The translations under genes and the position numbers were made by a program. The notes under the pieces were generated by a model. That model saw only the letters and a list, made by a program, of their open reading frames with translations, was not told where the DNA came from and made no database searches. From NCBI RefSeq assembly GCF_001640025.1, contig NC_031671.1, positions 1-64,000 on the forward strand: a stretch of 64,000 bases of DNA, read 5' to 3'. Positions 1 through 13,000 of the stretch are shown here, in pieces (the first letter of the stretch is position 1; every line of letters begins with the position of its first letter). This DNA comes from Sugiyamaella lignohabitans (taxonomy: Eukaryota; Ascomycota; Dipodascomycetes; Dipodascales; Trichomonascaceae).

Positions 1-63
1 AATCCCTTTCTCTTTTGTTACTTTAAAGATCCCTTCCTTCTGTTACTATTGGGATCCCTACTA

Positions 64-205
64 CAAATTTTAGGCTTCGCCTAAAATTTGTTTTAAGAGC
101 GTTAACGCTACTAAGAGCGAAAATTTCTTCGAAATTTTCTACTTACAATATCTAGGCTTCGCCTAAATATTGTTATATAAGAGCGTCATTTTGCTTCGCA
201 AAATG
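64..205. repeat. Cluster of four AT-rich hairpins with TTC loops plus a 12-bp palindrome
   Basis: Four hairpins in 142 bases share the 3-nt loop TTC closed by C-G: 64-90 (perfect 12-bp stem), 119-139 (perfect 9-bp stem), 146-172 (12-bp stem with one mismatch) and 187-205 (perfect 8-bp stem). A perfect 12-bp palindrome, AGCGTTAACGCT, lies at 98-109. The word AAGAGCG or AGAGCG recurs between the hairpins. This is seen directly; the function is unknown. Confidence 0.85.
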
Positions 206-1790
206 TTAAGAATGTTAAAGAGCGTTACCTCTTCCTAACCCTATTCTCCCAACTGCTATACACAACCTATTCTCTCTCTATATATCCTATATCCTATATC
301 CTATTCCTATCCTACATCCACTGTTACACACTCCTATGTCATCTAATCCTAACTATTCCACGAACCCTATCCGAACAACTACACTCATGCAAACATCAAA
401 TCAACTTTGAAAACACTGTGAAAACCTACCTGAAATTGATTGATAAAAGGTTACCCCACTGTTCATCTGCGTGCGCTATATTGCTCTTCTATACCCCTGA
501 CTTCCTATTCAACTACCAAGAAACCACCAACTCCACTATGTCCCCGACTAAATACCACATGCTCCTCTAATCACCCCATCGACTACTATCTCTTGCCCCG
601 AACACCTACCATATTCTGTACCTGCACTCGCGCCTGATGTCCTTAACACGAAATGCTCTAGTCTTGCCTCACTGATTCAAATCATTCCGGCTTTTATTAA
701 TCTTATTTTATGGAAAAATGCAATAAACCAAAGCTTTAAATCCAACGCATAATCCAACAGAGCGTTCAATCCCTGTCTTCGGCGGTTCGCATTGCCTCTA
801 TGGAACACGACCGTATTTGTGTCTGAAGGCTAGTTGTTACGTGAAAGGCAACATACCCATCCGTAACAGCGCGATGGAGACCCGGTAATGTGTATTGAAA
901 TAATTATCTATAGTATAGGACTTTATTATTGTGGCGAACGATCCTGCCAGAGCACCACAAATTCCATCATCCACTATTCTGCATTATCGCAATACATCTA
1001 TTTAAGATCCTCTGATAATAAATTGTGATACAAGCCTTTGACTCATTGTCTCTATGTCTTGTTCTAATACAACTCTCTTCGTCTATTATTCATTTCTTCT
1101 TCTCTGGATCCTCCGGTTCAATCAGAATGTCCGCTTCTGTGTAAGGTCATGGACATAGGCTTGATAATAAACGTCCAGCTATACGATTTATACGATTCTA
1201 GAAACGAACAATTGGAAATTCTGTTATGTTTCGTAAGACTTGAAATCTGAATCCAATCTTCCAATACCCCAAGAGTTACTGGTATTATTTCAGATAATAA
1301 AAATACCTCGTCATTTGTCTCCTGTGAACTCAGACTTCGCTGGCTGATCCTTACTCCGGTCTTATGGGCTTTGGAGTTCTTGACTGTCGCTTTTCTAGTA
1401 TGCTATCTAAACATTAACCAGAGTTTTTACATTTGATTCGATATTGTTATCGATTAGAAGAACATCGAAACTCTTATGATTTAGTGCCGTTAGTCAATTA
1501 CGAACAATGTTTTCGGCCAATATGATTTTTCTGTCTTCTTGTACTTGTAAAACGACGACGCCCCAGTCCTCTGCTCATGTACGTAATGAAGAATTCCTCT
1601 TTGTGAAATCCTTATTAAAGAATTGTCATTTTGGAACCGATCTGGGTCCAGATACATACATGGATAATATTGTTCACCCTTCATCTGCGTCTACGACCAA
1701 TGGAAAAGCACCCAAATAGAATAGACATGATATGGTCACTCATTTGCCCACAGCACTTGGTCGTTCACTAACATGCCATTTCACTGACAG

Positions 1791-1935
1791 GTCCGATGTC
1801 ACAGCCATACTTCGATTAGCTCGATCAATTAGTGAGCACTTTCAGAAGCTCTCTCTTAGAGACGGGGCGAGACTTCGCGAACCAGCTGATCAGATAATTC
1901 GGTATGCTGATTTCATTATGGAGGAAGTTATTTGA
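1791..1935 (+). other. Possible terminal exon of an unidentified spliced gene
   Basis: A branch-like CTAAC at about 1769 is followed by an AG at 1789-1790. The next frame is open and plausible in composition, encoding about 47 residues ending in IIRYADFIMEEVI with a TGA at 1933-1935. No donor or start-bearing upstream exon could be assigned and the peptide resembles no family I recognise. It may be a real 3' exon, a pseudogene remnant or chance. Confidence 0.2.
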
Positions 1936-2331
1936 TAATGAAACCTATAAACTATAAAGAATTATATCTAAAATTTTATTATAAGCTTGCAGTTCTATCA
2001 TTCTCAACGGAAAAGATGCCACTGCCGAGATTCACCTTGGCAAGTTATTTCAATTTTTGCGAATATAACCCACTAAATTGTCGTGTAATAGAAATCTTTC
2101 TTTCACCATTGTCAAAACATTGAATTTATAATGGTCCTGGTACGACGGACTTCCCGAAGTATACAACCTTTGAGTAGGAAGTCAGGCTGAGGTGCTCGAC
2201 CCTCACATACCCAGCCTTACCAGGGTTTTAACTTGCAGGTATGCCCAATCCCAATCGTGCACTATGTACGCACAGTTGCGCCGGGATGCGAAAAGAAAGC
2301 GGCTACATCGGCCACGGCTGAGTCTTGTCAA

Positions 2332-2407
2332 CCAATCACAACACTCCCAGTTAACTTTACAGATGGGAGTGCATTTTCACAACTTCTCGAGTCGCACCAT
2401 CAATTGG
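2332..2407. promoter_or_regulatory. Pair of CCAAT boxes upstream of RIP1
   Basis: CCAAT lies at 2332-2336 on the plus strand and its complement ATTGG at 2403-2407, about 215 and 140 bases before the RIP1 start. CCAAT boxes bound by the HAP2/3/5 complex commonly drive respiratory genes in yeasts. The motif is short, so the assignment is an inference from the neighbouring gene. Confidence 0.3.
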
Positions 2408-2547
2408 ACATATTTTTTTGTTTCATCTTCAGATCTTTCAAGGCTACGGAATTGTTCGGTCCACATCAATCGAAGGTCAGTGGTACGATAAATCAACAAG
2501 AGTTCGTGACTTAATCAAGAAGGTTGGTTTTTGAAAAAAAATTCACA

Positions 2548-3243
2548 ATGAACACTTTACTTCGTGCGACATCCTCTGCTGCTAGAGCAGCCTTGAGAAC
2601 CTCTCAACAATCCTCGGCCTTTGCAATGGCCTCTGGCTCCAGCCGTTTTGTTTCAAACAACAACAAGCCTGTTGGTGGTGCTTCTTCTTATAAGGTGCCA
2701 GACTTTACTCCATACATGAAGGAAAACCGTAACGAAGATTCCAACAGAGCTTTCAGTTACTTCATGGTCGGTACCATGGGTGTTATTAGTGCTGCTGCTG
2801 CTCGTGCTACTGTTCAAGATTTCTTGACCACCATGTCAGCTTCTGCTGATGTTTTGGCTTTGGCTAAGGTTGAGGTCGCTCTTGGAAACATTCCTGAGGG
2901 CAAGAACATTATTGTTAAGTGGAGAGGTAAGCCCGTATTTATTCGTCACCGTACCCCTGCTGAAATTCACGAAGCCAATGAGGTTAATGTTGCTTCTTTG
3001 CGTGATCCTCAAACCGATGACCAACGTGTCAAGATGCCTGAATGGCTCGTTATGGTTGGTATCTGTACACACTTGGGTTGTGTGCCAATTGGTGAATCTG
3101 GTGACTATGGTGGATGGTTCTGCCCATGTCACGGTTCTCACTATGATATCTCTGGTCGTATCCGTAAGGGACCTGCTCCTTTGAACTTAGAAATTCCTGA
3201 GTATGAGTTTATTGATAACAACGAGAAGGTTGTTATTGGTTAA
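2548..3243 (+). CDS. RIP1: Rieske iron-sulfur subunit of mitochondrial complex III
   Basis: This 231-residue protein is the Rieske [2Fe-2S] subunit of the cytochrome bc1 complex, which passes electrons from ubiquinol to cytochrome c1 at the inner mitochondrial membrane. Both cluster-binding boxes are present: CTHLGC at about residues 173-178 and CPCHGSH at about 192-198, supplying two Cys and two His. The N-terminus is rich in Arg, Ser and Ala without acids, as expected for a matrix targeting peptide. A hydrophobic Gly/Ala-rich segment at about residues 70-95 is the single membrane anchor. The start is the ATG at 2548, preceded by CACA; the frame is open further upstream but has no earlier ATG. 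Length and order match fungal Rip1. No intron is seen in the coding part. Confidence 0.97.
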   Translation: MNTLLRATSSAARAALRTSQQSSAFAMASGSSRFVSNNNKPVGGASSYKVPDFTPYMKENRNEDSNRAFSYFMVGTMGVISAAAARATVQDFLTTMSASADVLALAKVEVALGNIPEGKNIIVKWRGKPVFIRHRTPAEIHEANEVNVASLRDPQTDDQRVKMPEWLVMVGICTHLGCVPIGESGDYGGWFCPCHGSHYDISGRIRKGPAPLNLEIPEYEFIDNNEKVVIG

Positions 3244-4206
3244 AATCTCGGTATATATAGACATTGATGTCACTCGCATTTAAAATGTATTCATTAATAA
3301 TTTCAATGAATTTGTTCACGATAAGAAGTACAGGAATCAAAATATGGATTGATATGGCCACGGTGAAGTACATTTTCTGTGGCCTGGTGTGGCCTCGGCC
3401 CAGGGTCCACAGTTAATTTTGAATGTTGAATGTGTTGACGGTCCCCCGCTTGTACTTCTCACATACAGTCCTAAAATTTTGTGTGCTGTTTTACAAAATT
3501 GCTCTCTTAAAATCTCTTGTATCATAATCGATTTCAATAAGTTTTTTCTCAAGACGCAGTCTGAGCTATTATAAGCAATTCCGCCAGTACGCACAATGTA
3601 TTCATGATGTGCATATTGGCAAACAGAAATAAATCTCATCATCCAAATATGCCGTATATATCTATATTCTCACTAAGAGCAGCAGCATCAAATGTATAAA
3701 TTCATATTTCGGGATAAATATTGTGAAATCTTTTAGTATAGATTTCGGTGTTTTGGTGATAACACAGTGTGATCTTCAGGGGTAACGTCGATAGCCGTGC
3801 ATATTCGAGTTTAGAGGATTTTGGTTGACTTCCTATATTTTTATAACCAAATTATAGAATCAATAGCCGAGTCCGAATTATTGTTGATAGGGTAGTTATT
3901 AAGTACTACTTCCTAGTTGGAGTTAAACGACTGAAAGTTAAACTACTGTACAGTGCCCTGTGTCGATCATATAGCTTGCCATACGGCTCAAATTACCCCT
4001 TGGCACGTAGGTCATATAGATGCAACATCAAGGCGATAATTGAATAACAACTAATCCCAAGTGACGTTAACAAATGGTTATATTGGTCAAACTATAGCTC
4101 AAACAATTTGCCATTTGACTACCTTCAGGGCCATATTCACTATAAATTAAAACTGGGTAGTCCCCTTGAACTTGAATGTGCAACTCCTCACTTAGGTCAG
4201 CCCTTG
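3244..4206. other. Intergenic region between RIP1 and the Ste11-type kinase gene
   Basis: This holds the RIP1 3' end and, since both genes run rightwards, the promoter of the kinase gene. Only short chance frames are present, and no RNA gene or repeat element is recognised. Confidence 0.6.
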
Positions 4207-7200
4207 ATGACAGAATATTTGCCGGCTCCAGAACCAGTATCTCCGTTCCAAACGGCATTCGATGATGGTGATGATGATGATCTGTCCTCGTCAGATTTTG
4301 GCCTCTTAAATAACAGTGCACATAACAGTGAATCTAGTACTATTTTGCATTCTGCAACGTCATCTGGCACCACCTCTTCAACATCTAGAGTCTCTCCTTT
4401 ATATACAAATGGCACGTATAGTTCGACTCCAACATCTGGCCTCCCGCCACCTCCTAGCAGTGCTCCTCCATATCCGTCTTCGAATAAAGATTATACATCA
4501 ATGACGTTTGGCAAAAATGAAACGTCAACCACCACGTCCCCTTCACAGCATGCTCCACCCAAAGCAGGTAAGGCAGCTTCTGCTCCTCCATTGCCAAACC
4601 GAAGCGTTAGCACTTCTGGTGTACCCCAACATACGAAATCTAGCCTAACAGCTTCGAATCCCGGGTCTATTTCCCATGACAGCCTCAATATAGATAGATG
4701 GCAAAGTTCGGTAAATGACGTCACAAAACAACCTCATCAAGCCCCTCCCGTTTCGCTCAGAGCGGATCCCCAAGAAAAATCAGTTCCTAGTATTAAGTAA
4801 GTGATGATCTAGGAAGCAAAAATTGTTTCCGATTATGGAATTGTATGCACATGCTAACAAACAGAACTTGGTCATCAACAGATATCAAACAGTGGCTGGA
4901 AAGCCTTCATTGTGGGGAATATTTTCAATCTTTCGAAGATAATCACATTACTGGAGATGTCTTGCTCGAGTGTGACCAAACTGCATTGAAATACATGGGT
5001 ATTAGGAAAGTTGGTGATCGTATAAAAATTAATCAGAGCCTCAAAGAACTTAGAAGTGACTATGTGAAGTCGTTGGCTGAGGCAAGGGGCCACTCTCTGT
5101 TTCGCTACGGTCCACAGTCTTTAGAGGACCTCAACCGCAACTCTGTTTCACCATTCGCAGCTTTGTCGTCTTCTCAACCTTCCAAACCAGAACATTCAAC
5201 ACCTGCAGAAGGTTATTTCTCACCCAAGCATTCTTCATCGGCAGGCCCAGGAAGTGCGTTAGGAATCCTCTCAGGGTTATCTCTTGGAGTTCCGCCAAAT
5301 TCAAGCAGCAGTTCTCGCTTTCCGTTTCGACGGACAGCACCTAATAGTGCTAAATCCCAATACTCAACAGCCACAACTACAACTACAGTTCTATCAAAGA
5401 CCGACTCAAATGGCGTCCAAGAGATTTTTAGCATGGACGTCGTTAAACAAAATAATGTTAAATTTATCTATCCACAAGGAGAGAGCAAAACTGTCAACAT
5501 TGCTGGCTGTACAACAGCCGACGAAATTAAGCGGAAGGCTTTGCAAAAAATTATGGCTGATAACGTCGTTAATCCTGTTGAGTGGATCGTATTCGTGTTG
5601 TTGGAGGATAAATTCCGACATCTCGGTGATGTGGAGCTCATGTCGATCGCTCAGTCGTCTGACAGCTCTGAAAGGAAACGGCTAATGCTGTGTGCTATTG
5701 GTACATCTCCTTCAACGAAACAGCTCGAAAAATCGAAGCAGATCCAAGTTAATTCCCACCTTAAACTTTCGTCACTCAGTAATATCGACTCGGCTGACTC
5801 AATAGCTCAAGCTACTAAGCCAGAAAGCAAGTCAATTTCTACGAACCGGTTGTCTTTGGCTCAAAGCATTGCAGCTACAAGCTACGATGACGATGATTTG
5901 GATGATGATGACTTGGAACAAGATGGCGCCAGTGTTACTGCAAACGCCAGACCACGAAAAGTTGGACGGCTTTCCGAGCATCGTCCACCTAGCGAGCTTA
6001 TTTCCTCCAACTTGGCCCATTTCTTCCCTTCTGCCCCGGCGAATGATTTAGAAGAGACAATTCGCAATTCAAGACGTTTCTCTAAGCGAATGTCACGCAT
6101 GTCAAGAATAAGCCATAGAATGTCGGTAGCGTCGTCCACTTGGGGAATACCCGAGGATGAAGAAGCCCCACCACCAGTTCCTGCCTTACCAGACCATGGT
6201 GAACAGGGCACAATAATGCCAGGTTCCCTGCCTTCTCCATATACCAGTACCACACCCACAATACCTAAACCAACTACTCCGACGACCGCTCCGGTTCCAA
6301 CTACAGAGGCACCCGCTGCCCCTGAGGCCAAAAGACCATCTCTACGTAGTTCGATTCGTAAATCTGTCATGCCCCGACGGTATTCCAGCTATGAATCTGG
6401 TAATACTAATATGCTGACAGCATTATCCAATAGAATCTCGACTATGAGTTTGAGTAAGGGTGGGTTCTCAAAGTCACATAATGGAGGTTCCGAAGACCAA
6501 ATACATGATGGTCCCACATCAGATAATGAACCAGAAACTGATGCTAATCAAGAACAACATGCACCGGAGGTAGAGGATGAAGATGATGAAGAGGACGATA
6601 ACACATTCTTAGACACTGTTCGTAAAGAAGAATCTTGTCCTTCTAAATGGATAAAAGGTAGATTGATTGGCTCAGGTAGCTTTGGTACTGTGTACCTTGG
6701 TATGAATTCGTTTACTGGTGAGTTGATGGCTGTTAAGCAAGTTGAGATTCCGACTGAAGATACTGAAAATGGCCAACGTAAAAAGAGTATGGTCGATGCT
6801 CTCCAGCGAGAAATGAACCTTCTTAGAGAACTGCAGCATAAAAATATTGTTCAATACTTAGGTTCCAACTCAGAGGGGCAGTTTTTGAATATTTTTTTGG
6901 AATATGTACCTGGCGGCTCGGTAGCTATGTTGCTTTCGAATTATGGAATATTTGAAGAATCATTAATTCGTAACTTTGTAAGACAGATTCTTGAAGGCTT
7001 GAAATATTTGCATGGTCAGAATATTATTCATCGTGATATTAAAGGTGCAAACGTGCTAGTAGATAACAAGGGCTGTATAAAGATCTCCGATTTTGGTATT
7101 TCCAAGAAAATCGAAACTAAATTGTTAACAAACAATCGGGTTTCGTTACAGGGCAGTGTATTTTGGATGGCACCTGAAGTTGTCAAGCAGCTACCCTATA

Positions 7201-7451
7201 CTTTGAAGGCTGACATCTGGTCTCTAGGATGCCTAATAGTCGAGATGTTCTCTGGCACACATCCCTTCCCCGAATTTACACAAATGCAAGTCATATTCCG
7301 GTTGGGAAATTCTGGAACTCCAGCCATACCAGACGATTGTTCAGATGATGCTAAAGACTTTCTAGCTAAAACGTTCGCTATAGACCACCAGAAAAGACCA
7401 ACTGCCGCTGAACTCCTGAGCCACAAATTCATGGATCCGATACCACAGTAG
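4207..7451 (+). CDS. STE11: Ste11-type MAP kinase kinase kinase
   Basis: Two exons, 4207-4796 and 4865-7451, encode 1058 residues. The intron (4797-4864) begins GTAAGTG and ends GCTAACAAACAG; joining gives an uninterrupted frame across an AAA Lys codon. Domain order is a Ser/Pro-rich N-terminus, a SAM domain at about 199-260 (begins TWSSTDIKQWLE), a Ras-association-like domain at about 382-475, a long Ser-rich and acidic linker, and a kinase domain at about 790-1055. The kinase shows GSGSFGTVY, AVKQVEI, HRDIKGANVL, DFGISKK and WMAPEVV, typical of the Ste11/Bck1 group. SAM plus Ras-association plus kinase identifies Ste11/Byr2, the MAPKKK of mating, filamentation and Sho1-branch osmosignalling. 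The SAM domain binds Ste50-type adaptors in known family members. The first ATG in frame is 4207. The gene converges with the UBA-UIM gene, 133 bases away. Confidence 0.93.
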
Positions 7452-7584
7452 ATATTCTAGCGGGATAAATAATTAAGATAAATATATTGCATATTCATTC
7501 ATTTTTAAGAAATGGAATAAAGCGGGTGTAGAGCTCTGTTAGGGCGGATAAAAACATGCTTCGCAAGATCTATGCGTTACCTAA

Positions 7585-9806
7585 CTATCTAGACTTCTCT
7601 TCATGCTCCACTTTGATCTCTTCATCTTCTTTGACGTTCGCAACCTGATCCTCAAGACATTGTTTATCAGCTTGAATAAACTTCCTCAGTCCTTCCGAAA
7701 GGGCAACTTTGTGTGCCTCTACATTTGTAGCATAATCGTTTGCATAGAAAGCAACTACTTCTTGCCATTTATAACCGGAGGAGCCTTGTTTGGCCCAATT
7801 TATCGCATCCTGCTGAGTGATTTGCCCAACATACAATTCACTAGAGCCGTTCTCACTCAGATCCCCCCAAACAATCTTAGTCCAAGTGGGGTCTCGAAAC
7901 GATTTCTCGCTGTCACCGTCATTTCCCAAATCAACAAGGTCGACATCATCATCTGCTGGTTGTGACCGCAAGAAACAGAATTCAGTCGGGCTTATTATAA
8001 GACCTCGCAACCTGTATGGCCGCATAGCAGGAAGAGACTGGGCTGCAGGATAAATTTCTGCCAGATACTTCTTATCTTCGTCGCTCAATAAGCCTTTGAA
8101 AAGATTCGCCTCACGGAGCATTATTTGTTGTGTTTGAGTTACTTGTTCAACGATGGATTCTTTTCGGTGTTTGTACAAGTTTTTTACATCCGCAAGCTCT
8201 TTTTCTACTAAACTGAAATTTTCTTTATCTTCATCAGATGCCTTTTCGCTAATTTCCTTGATATAATCATAGGAAATGTTCAGCAGCTTAGAAATATCCT
8301 TGCCCTTTGTTGATGAGATCTCAAGTCGTCTCGCATTCAAATCTGTAAGTTGTTTACGGAACTCTGTTCTTCTTCGATGTAATAGATTGACACATTCAAA
8401 ATACTCTTCAGAATATCGATCTGGATACCATATTGCAGGAATTTCTATACCAGTACCAGAATTTCCATCATCTCGTTTGATGGTGATATTTACAATGTCA
8501 CTGATGTCTTTGATAAAAGTAGTCGGAGCTCCACCATCAGCAGACATTAAATCATCGATAAAGTCGTATATTGATTGTTGAAGCGCAACTGTCACGTCAG
8601 TAACCAAATTAGTAAACTTCTGAATAACTTCACCGTCTTCCTCTTCAAAAGATGATGGCCTCTCTTGCATAGCGGTTGATTGAAATACATTAGCAAATTC
8701 AGAATCTGGACCCCAAAACTTGACCAAGTCCTGCAAGAATCTTCCAATTGGTTTTTCATCTTGTGAATTGGATTTAAGTATTAGCTTTGAAGCCCTTGGT
8801 CCAGCTTCGGAGATGACACCTGCTATTAACGCACAAGGTCTTCGTGATTCACCATCTAGAAAAGCAGTATACCGCTGAATCTCGATCATCAGCCTCTCTC
8901 TATTATGTATCGGACCATCCTGTAAATCGATAAGCTTTTCGCCAAGCCACCAGAGTGGATCGAAACCGTAATCAGGAACCAAATCTACTCCGCCATTCAA
9001 TAGTGCCTTGCGTCCAAGAGGAATGGAGTGAATAATCATCATCAAGGGGGCAATATAAATAGCATCGTCAGCAGGTAAAACTATTGGAATACCATTTCGG
9101 AATTCATATATAATAGGTGTAGTTGATCCTTGTGCTTGTTGCAACCCAGCAGCTACCGTGGAGGTAGAAGAAGAAGCTTCGCTGTAAGGAACTATACCCC
9201 ATTGCTTAGAATCGTAACTTTCTCTAGTAGCTGGGCCAAATTTCTGCAGTTCACCTGACTCTTGTTCACCATATTTCTGATAATAATTTCCTTCAACTGC
9301 TTTGAAATTGTTATTAGAAGAGTCAATCGATTGTTGGATGGCTGTCGCCATTGCTGAATCCGAGTCTTCGTAATGTTGACTGTCTGGATGGTCCGGCCCA
9401 TACACTGTGGAACCACCGGTCTTATCTGTATTCATATCAGGCTGTCCACTGGAGCCCCCACTGAATATGAACTCGACGGCTTTATTAAGATCTTCTCCAC
9501 CAGTTTGCTTATCCAGTTAGTAGGTTGCTCAACTGGCGATCAATTAAGATAATAGAACCATCCTCCTGGTGAAATGACCAATATTTACATAGTCAGATGG
9601 ATTCTGGTAGTATCTATAAACATTCAGATCAATTCATGAAATAGTAGCAATTCCTCTCCTTACTCCAACCACTAGCTTGAACCTCAACATACCTGTAATG
9701 CATATTTTGCTTCATCTCTAGAAAAACCCATGTCCACAATTTGTTTAATAGAGTCTTCATCATTCTGTAATGCCTTTAGGGCATCTCTTAATAGCTGACT
9801 GTCCAT
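7585..9806 (-). CDS. UBA-UIM ubiquitin-binding protein with degenerate USP-like region
   Basis: Exons 9806-9693 and 9507-7585 encode 678 residues. The intron (9508-9692) starts GTATGT and ends TACTAACTGGATAAG. Joining completes a UBA domain: exon 1 gives IKQIVDMGFSRDEAKYALQ and exon 2 continues QTGGEDLNKAVEFIFSG. A ubiquitin-interacting motif follows at about residues 85-105 (acidic stretch, then AMATAIQQSI). A segment at about 175-207 aligns by eye with the start of USP25/28-type deubiquitinase domains, but no NTC-type catalytic cysteine is visible and no His box is evident. A Glu/Lys-rich probable coiled coil lies in the second half. The likely role is recognition of ubiquitinated substrates, possibly as an inactive deubiquitinase relative. 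Fungal UBA-UIM proteins of this layout are mostly uncharacterised. The gene sits head-to-tail with SCAP, with 269 bases between. Confidence 0.72.
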
Positions 9807-10075
9807 ATTTTGTGACACCCAGCTCAGTATACCCAACGGTGGTAGAAATTACTGATGTAATGACATGGATGGATCATCTGGTATGGTGCATGGAATAGGG
9901 ATGTCTGCACTGCCGCATCAACAGAGTAAGCAGATACTGTAAGATAAGCTATAAAATTAGTACCCCTCTGGTGCTATCAGCTCCGCCAAGCAGAAATGAA
10001 AGTTTGAAGGTCTCAGCTGGGGAAGCTATGGACCCGTATTTTTTTAAGATGCTATATATGTATTTTCATAAATCA

Positions 10076-13000
10076 TTAATAGGCAATTTCACGCTTCCAT
10101 CGACGAGAAGCGCTAGGTGTATTGCTGGGAGGCGCGCTCTCATAGCTAGGGATCCCCACAAGCCGGTTACCATATATGATTTCATCATGAAACTCTTCGT
10201 TTCCAAAGTACATGATCTTTATGACATTTCCAAATGCCACTGCGATCGACTTTTTGCCGTATTTTACAGCCGGCCCCACTGTTCGTATAAGTAGTCGGCT
10301 TGAAGCTTGAGGTATGTAGTCGTCGCGGGACAAATTCTGGATATTATAGCTCCCCGGCTTACCAGGCACATCAGGTATGTTGTAATATGAAACTTTTCCC
10401 TTCCCAGTCATCGCCCAGCCTTCCCAGGTTATATTTAGTGGTGGCTTCTTTTGCCCATGTGTTGGAGGTTGGGGTGTGGAGTATGATGCTGACGATGTTG
10501 ATGATGCCCCCTGTGACAGCTTATTGCTGATACGACGTAATACTGATGTTGTAGCAGACATCGATAAATCTCTTCGTTCAGTACCAGTTGCTGGACTTCT
10601 CCGCCCAGAATCTGGACTGGGCGATCCTGAGCTTTGCGGATTTTCTTTTCTGCGTACTCCCATCATCATATTGATATCAGTAGTATCCCATCCTTCTACT
10701 CTATCTATCCAATGTACTTGCTCAGTGGCTGCTTCAAAACCTAAGCATCTAGTCTCTCTGGGGTCACGTTCGACACGAAGACAAATATTATTCTTCGCAC
10801 GATTCTCTATTTGAACCGTGTGACAAATGACGAGTCCCTTATCTTCCTGGTCGTAATAAGCTACCGAAATAGACTCGATAGAGGCACACCCGCAAAAGCG
10901 ACAGTGAGTGGGCTGAGCGTGGAATACACGTATCGTATCTGGCTTATAAAGGCCCAGCTGGAAGTGACGAACAATGACTCCTGTATGAACATCGAATAGA
11001 GAGGCCTTTAATTCAGATACCACTAGTACCATATGTATGGCCGGAACTGATACTACTGAATGAGCCTTTTCTTTCATTTCCATGGGTCTAGTACAAGGAA
11101 TTGACGCTCTGTTCATATTACTCGCTACAAGGAACGATGGTGAAGAAGCTTCGGCAATTTCAATTGGTGGATAAGCTGGGTAGGGTCGATAAAAAACAGT
11201 ATCCTTAGATCCTCTTCTTCTTTCTGATACAGCAGTAAGAGATTCCAATAGATCCAGAGATCTGAAACTCCATTGAGTTCCAGCAACATGAGTCACCACT
11301 ACAATGCTGTTATCTGAGAAGAGGCACACAACCTTGTCATTGATCTTGGGCGTGACAAGTAGCGTAGCAGCAATAAGCTCTACATCTCTACCGAATGTGA
11401 GATCTGGGCAAATAGTTTCTTTTGTGCCTGTGCGAGATATGGTGACAAATGCACCTGAACGGGTTATAATTACAACCTGGTCAGCAACAATAAATGAGAG
11501 TAAAAGCAGCGAGTTCGCTGGAAATAGCTCGTCGTCTTTAATAGAATACAAAATCTTGTTGTTTTTGAAATCCCACGCTTCAATAACATGATTATGAGCT
11601 GAAATTATGACCAACATGGAATTGAGTCCAACTAAAACCCTTGATACAGGCCAAAGCCTGGGAGGTAATGTTCTAAATTTACAATCTTGTTTGGACCCCG
11701 ACCGCTTACCATCACAGACATTCCATACACATATGCCGTGATCTAGAGATACAGTCGCAATCCATGATTTGTTGACCACAATCTGGATTACATCTAATGT
11801 ATGGTACCCAGCCAAATCCTTAGATGAGAATTTGTTCTCTGAATCCGAATGCAGACCGGCCCTGTCTTCTTCCGCACAGTCTCGCTTAGGTAGCAGAAGT
11901 TTTAAAATCAAAGCAGCTGCTAACAAAATAATCGCAAGCGATAGCACAAACTCGAAAAGAATAAATAATGAATATCCCCCTATTATGGATGAGGTGGTAC
12001 TCAAAAATGGGGAAAAATGGAAGCAATTTGAATTGTCATCAAAAGAGAGAACAATAGGATTGTATATAACCAGGGGTACAACATCGCTTCCTATATTTAC
12101 CGTATAATTGTGCACATTCAAAAGGTCATTCATGAACAAAATAGTTCGGTCTAAGAAATGGGAGGAGATTTGCAAGGTGGCTGTATCCTTCAAAGGTCCT
12201 GCCAATGATAGCCACATATGTATAACTACTATCGAAGCCATGACAATTGGATATCTCTGTCGAGGATTAAGATAGTTCAGATAAAGAAATGTTCTTAGAC
12301 GGAATCCCTTCAGCTGTTGATACTGACGAAAGAAAGGGATACTGCTAGTGCCAGAATCATGTTTCACAATGGGTTCTTCATCATCCAAAGGATTTAACAA
12401 GACTTCAGCTAGTTCAAGACGGCGGATATCAACCGAGAGCACAGCTGTGAAGTAGGTAACATGTAAAGCTAGGTCGATCAGTACGCTGAGAGTAGAAAAC
12501 AGGAAAATAGAGTTAATTACCTTGTCCAAGTTGGCCATTATTACCAGTGACAGGAGGAATGCCGTTATCAGCTTTGCTTTGACAGTTTTGGGGAATGCCT
12601 GTTGAGCAGCAATTGCTACCCTGCTTGTCGGAGAAATCTCCGGCCGCGTTCCACTCACCGAGTTGATCAAAGTCAAGGTATTTTCAATGCTTCCCATGAT
12701 GATAATAGCAGGTAGAGCTGAAAATGAATACAGGGCCGAGAAGCAAAACTGAGGAAAAAATACCGATGTAATTGTAGCAGCGGAAAAGACCGATAGCATT
12801 ATCTGTACAACTTGTGCAATAACAAGACCAGTCCTGGATCGCACGCATCTTGTGTCAGTAAAAACGACATCCTTGTAAATGGCGAACGCACTGTATATGA
12901 AGAGAGGTGGTAAAAAGGCACGTGGAAAGTTTGGTATAACATTTATGGGATTGTCATGTGTCTTTGACGTCGGTTGTAATGTTCCCAGAGAGGGAGATTC

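Larger units (their letters stand above)
1..2547. other. Gene-poor leftmost region upstream of RIP1
   Basis: No complete gene is recognised. Positions 60-240 hold a cluster of AT-rich palindromes, and 275-325 is a pyrimidine-rich tract with repeated TATCC units. Short open frames near 1500-1720 and 2190-2510 resemble nothing I know. A possible terminal exon (1791-1935) is listed separately. The last 250 bases before 2548 are probably the RIP1 promoter. Confidence 0.5.

Noticed and set aside
1..330. Telomere or subtelomere at the left edge
   Set aside because: No short telomeric tandem repeat is present; hairpins and TATCC units alone are not evidence of a chromosome end.
2524..2547. Upstream extension of the Rieske frame
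   Set aside because: It begins at TTG; the ATG at 2548 gives the proper targeting peptide.
4108..4206. Upstream extension of the Ste11-like frame
   Set aside because: It begins at TTG. The first ATG is 4207.
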